From positions 404,981-468,980 of the forward strand of contig JABWAT010000001.1 of assembly GCA_013360915.1 (NCBI GenBank): DNA of 64,000 nucleotides, given 5' to 3'. Positions within the stretch are counted from its first letter, which is position 1, and the number at the start of each line of letters is the position of its first letter. The position numbers and the translations under genes are program-made. The notes under the pieces are model-generated. The model was not told the DNA's origin. It searched no databases and was given only the letters and a program-made list of their open reading frames with translations. The stretch comes from Bacteroidota bacterium. GTDB lineage: Bacteria; Bacteroidota; JABWAT01. Positions 26,813 through 34,766 of the stretch are shown piece after piece.

Positions 26813-27708
26813 CAGTTCATCCTCCCAAACCAATCAGATGGTACCACTCTGGCTGCAGGATCATCGTAATCCTTCCAGTCTGTGGAAGGCAGGTGATCGG
26901 TCAATGCGCGTTGTTCAAGTTCCTTCGTTGGTGGTGTTCCGTGCCATTTTGCAAGGTTTTCCATAAACGGAATTCCCTTGCTCATCACCGTATTGGCAAT
27001 GATCACTGTGGGCTGTCCGCTTCCCCGGTTGGCTTTTGCCTTTCTGATGGCGGTCATAATTTCCTGATAAGAATGGCCGTCGATTTCGATAACATTCCAG
27101 CCAAAAGCCATCCACTTCTCAGGGAAAGGATCCAGTCGTTTAACTTTCTCGGTGTCCCCATCAATCTGGATCCGGTTACGGTCGATAATGGCAATCAGGT
27201 TATCCACCTGTTGGTGAGGTCCATTCTGGGCTGCTTCCCATATCTGGCCCTCATTGCATTCTCCATCGCCCATCACCACGTATACCCAATCGGTGCGCTT
27301 ATTCAGTTTAAGGGCCATTGCCGCCCCAATAGCCACCGACAGCCCCTGACCCAGTGAACCAGAGGCCACCCTGATGCCAGGAAGTCCTTCCTGAGTGGCA
27401 GGATGTCCCTGCAACCGTGAATGAATACGCCTGAGGGTTCCTAATTCGGCAAGCGGAAAGTACCCCGCTCTGGCCAGTGAGGCATACCAGATGGGGGCAA
27501 TATGTCCGTTGGAAAGAAAAAAGAGGTCCTGACCACTGTGATCAGGCCAGGATGCCGGGTTGTGCTTCATTGCATGAAAAAACAAGGTGGCGAAGATGTC
27601 GGCCATTCCAACCGAGCCACCGGGATGTCCCGATTCTGCATTGGTGATCATCCTGATACAATCCCGGCGAAGCTGCCGGGCAAGGGTTGCTAATTCCTGT
27701 TCGATCAT
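26812..27708 (-). CDS. Transketolase, N-terminal subunit
   Basis: This is the pyrophosphate-binding half of a two-piece transketolase, 298 residues. It contains [12 protein letters not shown], the [15 protein letters not shown] loop and the thiamine-diphosphate motif GDGECNEGQ ending at the Asn/Arg of [10 protein letters not shown] about 25 residues later. Split transketolases are common in archaea, Firmicutes and several FCB lineages. It is the first gene of a run of nine same-strand genes. A plausible promoter lies 25-55 nt upstream. Confidence 0.94.
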   Translation of the reverse strand: MIEQELATLARQLRRDCIRMITNAESGHPGGSVGMADIFATLFFHAMKHNPASWPDHSGQDLFFLSNGHIAPIWYASLARAGYFPLAELGTLRRIHSRLQGHPATQEGLPGIRVASGSLGQGLSVAIGAAMALKLNKRTDWVYVVMGDGECNEGQIWEAAQNGPHQQVDNLIAIIDRNRIQIDGDTEKVKRLDPFPEKWMAFGWNVIEIDGHSYQEIMTAIRKAKANRGSGQPTVIIANTVMSKGIPFMENLAKWHGTPPTKELEQRALTDHLPSTDWKDYDDPAARVVPSDWFGRMN

Positions 27709-27732
27709 TAAAATCCTTTTAAAAACAGACTA

Positions 27733-27763
27733 TAAATTTACAGTATTTCCCACGCAGAACCAA
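27733..27763 (-). promoter_or_regulatory. Predicted promoter of the transketolase-to-wzc run
   Basis: On the minus strand TTG (27761-27763) and TAAATTTA (27733-27740) are separated by 20 nt, close to the Bacteroidota form TTG-N19/20-TAnnTTTG with only the last base different. The spacing to the ATG at 27708 is 24 nt. Confidence 0.45.
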
Positions 27764-27822
27764 TCTTGAACCTATGGCTACGCTGAAAGACCTTCCGGCA
27801 GGATCAGCCCCCGGCCGTTATA

Positions 27823-27856
27823 CATAAAAAAAGCCAACCCGGACACCCGGGTTGGC
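27823..27856 (-). terminator. Intrinsic terminator of the S46 peptidase gene
   Basis: A 10-bp perfect stem GCCAACCCGG / CCGGGTTGGC (27833-27842 and 27847-27856) with a 4-nt loop is followed on the minus strand by a run of seven T. It lies 27 nt beyond the peptidase stop codon. Confidence 0.9.
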
Positions 27857-27883
27857 CCAGTTCAGATTCCAGCAATTCAGGAA

Positions 27884-30016
27884 TCAGTAGACAATCACCA
27901 TTTCATCCAGCAGGTTTTTTGCACCTGAGAATTTATCAAGGACAAAAAGGACATAACGGCTGTCTACGGCAATGGTACGGTTAATGGAATTTTCAAATTT
28001 CCAGTCACCGGTGAGTGCTTCCCAAACGCCATCGAATGCACAACCGATCAGTTCACCATTTCCATTGATCACAGGACTTCCACTGTTTCCACCGGTGATA
28101 TCATTGGTTGTCAGAAAGGCAACCGGAACATCCTTTAACCTGTTATCGACCCATTTTCCCAGATCTTTATTCTGATACAGGGAAATCAGTTTCGGATGGT
28201 TTTTAAATGGCTCTTCTCCAGATTCCTTATCGATGACACCTTTGAAAACGGTTTGGGATTTGTAAACCACCGCATCGCGTGGTTCATATCCTCTGACCGA
28301 TCCGTAAGTAAAACGCAGAGTAAAGTTCGCATCCGGATACAGGTATTCCCCTCTGAAACCGGCAAGCGCATCGATGTACTTTTTGCGCAGGTCACTGATT
28401 TTTAAATTGAAGTCCTGCTCGAATTTGGAAAAGGCACTGGTTTCAGCATTCAGTGCACGGGCCAGACGGACAGCAACCGGAACGGCCTCGCCGCCTTTCA
28501 CAACTGCATCGATAAATGATATCACTGAAACCGAATCAGCCGAAGGCAAACTTTTAACAACGGCAGATGCAAGACCGGCAACAGCTTCTTCCATGGATTT
28601 GCCGGTTCCCAGCAAGGCTTTCATGTCGGCAGACTGCTGATCGGCAGGCAGGGAATAATAAAGGGTCAGAACATTCCGAAGCACATTTTTCTCGAGTTCC
28701 TGACGCACCATGGCTGCACTGCCCGTGTATTTCGCCACCAGTGAGGATTTTTCAGCCGGAGTCATTTCCTTTCCGGTGACGGCCTTATCAAGACCATTGG
28801 CCAACGGAAACCATCTGGAACGGGTCGGCCACCTTGCAATGGTCGACTTTTTATACATCGGGCTCATTTCTTTATACAATGCATCGATATCGGAAAGAAT
28901 GGTGCCATACTTTTCCTGTCTGGCCTTGTCTTTGGAAACCCACTCGCTGAACGCTTTTTCAGACTGACGTTTTTCTTCAATCAAACCGTTTTTCTTAAGA
29001 CCAGCCACATTTCCCTGAAAATTCTTAATGGTGTTCAGGAATCCTTTGATGTTGCTGGCATATTCGATTTCCAATTCCACATTGTTTTTCGTGGCCTCTT
29101 CCATTCCTTTGATGGAAGCATCGAGAAGGCTGATGGTTACCGGATAGTTATAATCCAGTGCAAACGCCGTTTCAAAAGACGTCCGGTAACGGGTGGTCCG
29201 GCCAGGATATCCCATGATAAAGGTGAAATCCTCATCCTTGATGCCTTTGGCAGAGATTTTCAGGAAACGTCCGGGCACGTAAGGTACATTGTCTTTGCTG
29301 TAGGCGGCACTGGTTTTTCCATCAGGAGACATGTAGGCACGAAGGAAGGAGAAATCACCCGTGTGACGTGGCCACATCCAGTTATCGGTTTCGCCGCCAT
29401 ATTCACCGATCGACCGGGGAGGCGCGTACACCAGCCGGATATCATTGAAGAAGCGGTAAACCACCAGCGTGTATTCGTTGCCCTCATTCATGATCATTAC
29501 ATCAGCGGTGCGTTCGGGGAACGAGGTGTGAGATTTTGCCAGGCTTTCAAAAATGGCTTTTCTGGCAAGGGCTGGTGTGCTGAATGATTTGGCGGTATCG
29601 AGCGCAGCCAGCACCTTCGCTGTCACATCCTCCATCCACTCGGTAACCTGCCCGGTATAAGTCGATTTCAGTTCACCTGAAATCGTGGCGGCATGGAATC
29701 CTTCCTCGAGCAGATTCAGTGACTCGGTTGAATTTTCACGAATGGCCCCGAATGCAACGTGATGATTGGTGAGAATGAGACCTTTTGCAGATACGAATTC
29801 ACCGGTTCCGCCAATGTTCAGTCTGATGATGGCGTGGTTCAACCCTTTCTGTGAATCGGAATTCATGATTTCATCGGCTTTCAGATTCAAGCCCATTTTC
29901 TTCAATTTTTTCCAATCCAGTTTATCCAGCCGGTTCGGAAGAAACATGCCCTCATCGGCCAGTGCAACAGTCAGATGCCCGACCAGAATCAACAAGAGGA
30001 CCAATCCTTTTTTCAT
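27884..30016 (-). CDS. S46 family dipeptidyl-peptidase, DPP7-like
   Basis: This exported serine exopeptidase removes dipeptides from oligopeptides in the periplasm. The 710-residue protein has a signal peptide (1-20, cut after VALA). The catalytic His is in LTNHHVA (His85/86), the Asp in PRHTGDFS (Asp221) and the Ser in GGNSGSP (Ser645). Eighteen residues after that Ser, in CAFDG, the S1-pocket residue is Gly, as in DPP7 (hydrophobic P1), where DPP11 has Arg for acidic P1. GGAG lies 8 nt before the ATG. S46 enzymes are typical of peptide-eating Bacteroidota and relatives. The gene is monocistronic and divergent from mutS. Confidence 0.93.
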   Translation of the reverse strand: MKKGLVLLLILVGHLTVALADEGMFLPNRLDKLDWKKLKKMGLNLKADEIMNSDSQKGLNHAIIRLNIGGTGEFVSAKGLILTNHHVAFGAIRENSTESLNLLEEGFHAATISGELKSTYTGQVTEWMEDVTAKVLAALDTAKSFSTPALARKAIFESLAKSHTSFPERTADVMIMNEGNEYTLVVYRFFNDIRLVYAPPRSIGEYGGETDNWMWPRHTGDFSFLRAYMSPDGKTSAAYSKDNVPYVPGRFLKISAKGIKDEDFTFIMGYPGRTTRYRTSFETAFALDYNYPVTISLLDASIKGMEEATKNNVELEIEYASNIKGFLNTIKNFQGNVAGLKKNGLIEEKRQSEKAFSEWVSKDKARQEKYGTILSDIDALYKEMSPMYKKSTIARWPTRSRWFPLANGLDKAVTGKEMTPAEKSSLVAKYTGSAAMVRQELEKNVLRNVLTLYYSLPADQQSADMKALLGTGKSMEEAVAGLASAVVKSLPSADSVSVISFIDAVVKGGEAVPVAVRLARALNAETSAFSKFEQDFNLKISDLRKKYIDALAGFRGEYLYPDANFTLRFTYGSVRGYEPRDAVVYKSQTVFKGVIDKESGEEPFKNHPKLISLYQNKDLGKWVDNRLKDVPVAFLTTNDITGGNSGSPVINGNGELIGCAFDGVWEALTGDWKFENSINRTIAVDSRYVLFVLDKFSGAKNLLDEMVIVY

Positions 30017-30152
30017 AAAACAGTCTCCAGGTTTAATAGAAAAACCGGCTCACAGATATCCTGATCTGGGTTAAAAACCGGTTTGAGCCTGTAAAATTAA
30101 AAAAAAAGGCTCATTTTAGTGGTTTATCCATCATTAAAAGATCTTAGTGTAC

Positions 30153-32759
30153 ATGGCCGGACGCACCGAAACTCCCCTGATGGCACAATATGCCTCGATC
30201 AAGGCAAAATATCCCGACGTGGTTCTCCTGTTCAGGGTGGGAGATTTTTACGAAACCTTTGAAGAGGACGCCAAAACCTGTTCACGGGTCCTTGGAATCA
30301 CGCTGACCAAACGATCAAACGGGGCTGCAGGGGAAACACCTCTGGCCGGATTCCCTTTTCATTCGGTGGATACTTACCTGCCAAGACTTGTCAGTGCCGG
30401 TTTAAGGGTTGCCATCTGCGAACAGCTTGAAGATCCAAAGCTGACAAAAACTCTCGTGAAAAGAGATGTTGTGGAGGTCGTGACTCCGGGTGTTACTTTT
30501 TCAGACAAACTGCTCGATCACCGCTCCAATCATTACCTGGCTTCCCTGACTCCCGGACCTGATCGCTCGGGTCTGGCTTTTTGCGATGCCTCCACCGGTG
30601 AATTCTTCTGCTATGAAGGGACCAGCGACCAGATCAGTGGTATTCTTGAAATGCTTCAGGTCAAGGAAATTCTCATTCCGAGACGCAGCAAACTGGTTCC
30701 TTCCCTGTCTTATAAGACTGTTCAGACAGAAAGGGATGACTGGATCTTCACCCCTCAGTTTGGCAGGGACGAGTTGATCAGACATTTTAAAACGCATTCC
30801 CTGCGGGCATTCGGACTGGAAGAATTGCCGCTTGCAACCGCTTCTGCAGGTGCTATCATTCATTACCTGTATGAAAATCAGAAAGAAAACCTGGGGCACT
30901 TCAGGAAACTGGCCGTCTACCATCCGGAAGCATATATGGTGCTCGATGGTTCCACCAAACGAAACCTTGAACTGATCTCTTCCATGGCCGATGGTCAGAC
31001 CTTCGGAACCCTGATTTCCATCCTGGATGAAACGGAAACCCCCATGGGTGCCCGGATGCTGAAAAAATGGCTCTTTCAGCCTCTGATTCAGACTAGCCCG
31101 ATACAAGCACGTCTCGATTCGGTTCAGGCCTTTTATGAAAATAAAACCCTGAGGAATGAAGTCAGGGCTTTGCTCGCGAGCATTGCCGACCTGGAACGTT
31201 TGGCTACAAAAGTCAGCATGGGGAAAATCACCCCACGGGAACTGGTCACCCTCAAACGGTCCCTCTCCGAACTTCCCCTTCTGAAAAAAACCCTTTCAGA
31301 TTCTGCGTCAGCCTTTATTTCTGATCTGGCCACTCCGCTGACCCTGTTTCCGGAACTGGTAAACCGGATCGAACAAACCCTGGTGGATGATCCTCCTGCC
31401 AGTATCACAGAAGGCGGACTGATCCGCCCGGGATTCAGCAACGATCTGGATGAAATCCGTGCCATGGCCAATGACGGGAAAGCCTGGATATCGCGGCTGC
31501 AGCAGGAAGAGCGGGACCGCACCGGCATCCAATCTCTGAAAATCAACTTCAATTCAGTTTTTGGTTATTACATCGAAATCACCAAAACCCATCTCGAGAA
31601 AGTTCCGGCCAGTTACATTCGCAAGCAAACCATGGTGAACGCAGAACGGTTTATCACACCCGAGCTGAAAGAAACCGAAGAAAAACTGCTTCATGCCGAA
31701 ACACGAATGAATGAATTGGAACAGTCCCTCTTTCTTCAATTACGACAGGAAATTGCCCAATCAACAGAAGCACTTCAGCAAACGGCACATCAACTGGCCA
31801 CCATCGATTGTCTGGCTAATTTTGCCCACATTGCTGTCCGTCGTCATTATACCAAACCGGTGGTTAATGACAGCGATCTCATCGACATAAGGGATGGTCG
31901 TCACCCGGTCATTGAGACCCTGCTTCCGCCCGGCGATTCCTATGTTCCCAATGATGTGATTCTGAAAGGAACGGAAGAGCAGATTCTGATCATCACCGGC
32001 CCGAACATGAGCGGAAAGTCGAGTTACCTGCGGCAGACCGGTCTGATTGTCCTGATGGCTCAGGTGGGCTCGTTTGTGCCGGCATCATCGGCCTCGGTTG
32101 GTGTTGTGGACCGGATTTTCACCCGTGTGGGAGCAAGTGACAACCTTGCAGCTGGCGAGTCAACCTTTCTGGTCGAAATGAACGAAACCGCCAATATTCT
32201 CAACCATGCCACCGACCGGTCCCTGATTTTACTGGATGAAATCGGGAGAGGAACCTCTACCTATGACGGATTGTCGATTGCCTGGAGCCTGTGCGAATAT
32301 CTGCACGACCACTCCAGGGCCCGGACGTTATTTGCCACACACTATCACGAATTAAACGAACTGGCAAGCACCTTCACCCGTATCCGCAATTTTAACGTGG
32401 AAGTGAGAGAATACGGTGACAAGGTCATTTTTCTGAGAAAAATCATTCCGGGGGGTGCGGACCACTCATACGGGATACACGTGGCCCAGCTGGCTGGTCT
32501 TCCGGAGCCCCTTATTTCCAGAGCAAGGATTATTCTGCGTGAGCTGGAGGAAGGCTCTTTTATCAGTCACCAGACCTCATCAAAAAATCCCCCGGCAGAT
32601 GGAGGATTTCAAATGACCCTGTTTGATGTGCGTGAAGCACCCATTATTGAAGCACTGTTAAAAACCGATGTCAACCGGTTGGCACCGGTCGAGGCATTGC
32701 TCAAACTGAATGATCTGATCTCCATGGCCCGCGCAGCCATGAAGAAAAAGCGGAGTTAA
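30153..32759 (+). CDS. mutS: DNA mismatch repair protein MutS
   Basis: MutS recognises mispaired and unpaired bases and recruits MutL. The 868-residue protein starts with the mismatch-reading domain containing GDFYETFEEDA. It continues through connector, lever and clamp regions (for example FNSVFGYYIEITKTH) to an ABC-type ATPase with Walker A GPNMSGKS (about 617-624), STFLVEMNE and Walker B LILLDEIGRGTSTYDG. The C-terminal helix-turn-helix/dimer segment is present. The ATG at 30153 fits the family start better than the in-frame GTG at 30147. The stop overlaps the stop of the convergent membrane-protein gene (shared TTAA). MutL is not in the window. Confidence 0.96.
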   Translation: MAGRTETPLMAQYASIKAKYPDVVLLFRVGDFYETFEEDAKTCSRVLGITLTKRSNGAAGETPLAGFPFHSVDTYLPRLVSAGLRVAICEQLEDPKLTKTLVKRDVVEVVTPGVTFSDKLLDHRSNHYLASLTPGPDRSGLAFCDASTGEFFCYEGTSDQISGILEMLQVKEILIPRRSKLVPSLSYKTVQTERDDWIFTPQFGRDELIRHFKTHSLRAFGLEELPLATASAGAIIHYLYENQKENLGHFRKLAVYHPEAYMVLDGSTKRNLELISSMADGQTFGTLISILDETETPMGARMLKKWLFQPLIQTSPIQARLDSVQAFYENKTLRNEVRALLASIADLERLATKVSMGKITPRELVTLKRSLSELPLLKKTLSDSASAFISDLATPLTLFPELVNRIEQTLVDDPPASITEGGLIRPGFSNDLDEIRAMANDGKAWISRLQQEERDRTGIQSLKINFNSVFGYYIEITKTHLEKVPASYIRKQTMVNAERFITPELKETEEKLLHAETRMNELEQSLFLQLRQEIAQSTEALQQTAHQLATIDCLANFAHIAVRRHYTKPVVNDSDLIDIRDGRHPVIETLLPPGDSYVPNDVILKGTEEQILIITGPNMSGKSSYLRQTGLIVLMAQVGSFVPASSASVGVVDRIFTRVGASDNLAAGESTFLVEMNETANILNHATDRSLILLDEIGRGTSTYDGLSIAWSLCEYLHDHSRARTLFATHYHELNELASTFTRIRNFNVEVREYGDKVIFLRKIIPGGADHSYGIHVAQLAGLPEPLISRARIILRELEEGSFISHQTSSKNPPADGGFQMTLFDVREAPIIEALLKTDVNRLAPVEALLKLNDLISMARAAMKKKRS

Positions 32760-33232
32760 GGTTGGGCGGGTAACTGTCCGTTTGTCTGGGCTGTTCTGAT
32801 CAATCCGCCTATCATGCTGAAAAATCCATATAACAATGAAAGAAACAACACCGGAATCAGGACATACGGAAAACTGAATAACTCGGCCAGGGGCGGCAAT
32901 CCTGCATCTGCTCCGGTCATTAACCCATATTGAGTAAATGCCTCTTTCATCTGTGTTTCCACCTGACTGAAACCAACCAACTGCATCAGAGCAGAGGTGA
33001 TTAGAGTATAGATAACGGCCGCCACCACCCCGCTTAGCACTCCGGTCAATGCACCTTCCGATAAGGATAACCGGTCACCTGTGAACCGCTCTCTGAAATA
33101 GACAGCCATGTATCCCCCAAAAATGTAGCCAGCACAAAACAGAAAGTTTATCAGGTTGATCACAGGCAAAATGGCAATCAGCGTTGAAATTCCACTACCG
33201 GCCAGGATGGCCTTGGTCTTCTGGTCAAACAT
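32756..33232 (-). CDS. Small four-helix membrane protein, unknown
   Basis: This 158-residue hydrophobic protein has about four membrane helices: residues 13-30, 31-45, 58-82 and 125-147. The first two are linked by a LINFLFCAGYIFGGYMAVY segment, a glycine-rich pattern seen in several unnamed bacterial membrane proteins; the loop GALTGVLSGVVAA adds another glycine-zipper. I cannot assign a function. Its start overlaps the end of the DUF2085 gene by 8 nt, so both membrane proteins are probably made together. It converges on mutS. Confidence 0.65.
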   Translation of the reverse strand: MFDQKTKAILAGSGISTLIAILPVINLINFLFCAGYIFGGYMAVYFRERFTGDRLSLSEGALTGVLSGVVAAVIYTLITSALMQLVGFSQVETQMKEAFTQYGLMTGADAGLPPLAELFSFPYVLIPVLFLSLLYGFFSMIGGLIRTAQTNGQLPAQP

Positions 33233-33680
33233 AACGGACTTCCCTTTTTAAACGCTGAATAATCACCATGCCGGTTAACAGACCAAACAAACTCCCGGTC
33301 ACGATTCTTAGCAGCAGATCAGGAGATTTAATCTGGAGAACATTCAGGCCGACATCCAATCCCATGAGGATGCCTGCACCTGTCATCCATGCCGGCGAAA
33401 GTAACGGCAGGTTGGCTGCAAACCAAACCACGGCCGTCCCGGTCAGAAAACCAAGATACATGGCGGTGCAGCGGCAGCAAACAGGAAGGAACACCTCATT
33501 CAGCTGGCAGCTGGCCTCTGGCAGTTGATGGCAAACCGGACTCAGAAAGAGACGCACCCAACCGGCCCATTCCGCAGAAATGAAAGGAACCGACCAGATG
33601 AGACCATTCAGAACCAACCAGGCAATGACCCAGATGGGAACCCATGGCACCATTATCTGCTTAGAGAAGTTGCCGGGCAT
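33225..33680 (-). CDS. DUF2085 membrane protein
   Basis: This 151-residue membrane protein has about four helices and the DUF2085 signature: a PVCHQLPEAS segment followed about 20 residues later by CCRCTAMYLGFLTG. The conserved Cys/His residues next to a membrane helix suggest metal binding or redox-active cysteines, but the family has no known function. AAGGA lies about 5 nt before the ATG. The gene is divergent from the PorV-like gene with 50 nt between the starts, and overlaps the next small membrane-protein gene. Confidence 0.85.
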   Translation of the reverse strand: MPGNFSKQIMVPWVPIWVIAWLVLNGLIWSVPFISAEWAGWVRLFLSPVCHQLPEASCQLNEVFLPVCCRCTAMYLGFLTGTAVVWFAANLPLLSPAWMTGAGILMGLDVGLNVLQIKSPDLLLRIVTGSLFGLLTGMVIIQRLKREVRYV

Positions 33681-33730
33681 GGATTTCCTTTTACCTTGTC
33701 TTTATACCCGAAAATAGCGAATTTGAACCT

Positions 33731-34738
33731 ATGATTAAATCTGCACTTACCTTCAGCTTTCTGATCGCCTGCGCATCAGGACTTCATGCACAGTCTTTTA
33801 CAAAATATGCCGGTGAGTTTATGGCCGGTGGCACTGGTGCCCGTTATCTGGGGATGGGTAACTCGGCCGTATCCCTTACCAATGATGCCTACGCGGTTTA
33901 CTGGAATCCGGCCGGATTGATCCACGTGAACAACACCCAGCTCGCGGTCATGCATGCAGAACGGTTTTCTGGATTGGTCTCCTTGGATTTTGTGTCGGTG
34001 GCAGTGCCCTGGCAGGAACGGTACAGCATTGGTCTGGGTGTTCTCCGGTCCGGAGTGGATGATCTTCCTGATACCCGCGATGGATGGGACTTTAATCTGA
34101 ACCGGCCCAAAACCGGATTTGTACCAAGTTATTTTAATGCCGCAGATTATGTATTCTATGGTTCCTTTGCTGCTCAGGACCTGATGTTCTGGCCGGTGGG
34201 ATTTACCGCAAAATACATCTACCGTTCTTACGGTTCAGTAGCGGGCGCATGGGGCATCGGCCTTGATGCCGGAACCCAGAAAAAGGGCGTGTTTTTCGAT
34301 AATCTCACTGTCGGTATTGTCCTGCGTGATATTACTTCAACCCTGATTGTCTGGGAATCGGGAACCAGCGAACTCATACCGCCTTCTGCTGAGACAGGCG
34401 TTTCTGCTGAATTCGACTTACCGGTTGGCTCCCTGCTGGTGGCCGCAGGTGTAATCAACCGTCTGGAAAACCGACGCTCAACTGCACAATTTAACTGGGG
34501 CGCACTTTCCCATGATTTCAAGGCCGGGGCTGAATGGCAATACAGGCAAACGCTGGCACTCCGTGCCGGATACAATGAACTTGAGCGGGTGAATTTGGGC
34601 GCCGGGTTCAGGTTGCAAACCCTTTGGATTGATTATGCCTTCGAACATTTTTCCGGTGATCTCGATCTGGGTAACAGCCACCGGATCAGCGTAACATTTG
34701 ACCTGAACCGATTGGGTCCCACACGTAACGTCGAATAA
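33731..34738 (+). CDS. PorV/PorQ family (UPF0164) outer-membrane protein
   Basis: This 335-residue exported protein has a signal peptide ending HAQ (about residue 21). The mature start KYAGEFMAGGTGARYLGMGN and the NDAYAVYWNPAGL motif are diagnostic of the PorV/PorQ group of FadL-like beta-barrels. PorV itself is part of the type IX secretion attachment complex, but many paralogues in FCB bacteria have no known role. No other por or spr secretion genes are in the window, so involvement in type IX secretion is not supported here. The gene ends in a bidirectional terminator. Confidence 0.85.
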   Translation: MIKSALTFSFLIACASGLHAQSFTKYAGEFMAGGTGARYLGMGNSAVSLTNDAYAVYWNPAGLIHVNNTQLAVMHAERFSGLVSLDFVSVAVPWQERYSIGLGVLRSGVDDLPDTRDGWDFNLNRPKTGFVPSYFNAADYVFYGSFAAQDLMFWPVGFTAKYIYRSYGSVAGAWGIGLDAGTQKKGVFFDNLTVGIVLRDITSTLIVWESGTSELIPPSAETGVSAEFDLPVGSLLVAAGVINRLENRRSTAQFNWGALSHDFKAGAEWQYRQTLALRAGYNELERVNLGAGFRLQTLWIDYAFEHFSGDLDLGNSHRISVTFDLNRLGPTRNVE

Positions 34739-34765
34739 AAAAAGGCCGGTTACCCGGCCTTTTTT
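34738..34765. terminator. Bidirectional terminator between the PorV-like and cyclase genes
   Basis: The inverted repeat AAAAAAGGCCGG / CCGGCCTTTTTT with a 4-nt loop has an A-tract on the left and a T-tract on the right. It can therefore end both the plus-strand PorV-like gene (stop 34738) and the minus-strand cyclase gene (stop 34767). Confidence 0.92.
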
Positions 34766-34766
34766 A

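Noticed and set aside
33731..34738. PorV-like gene as part of a type IX secretion locus
   Set aside because: No other por, spr or gld genes are in the window and no type IX C-terminal sorting domain is obvious in neighbouring proteins.
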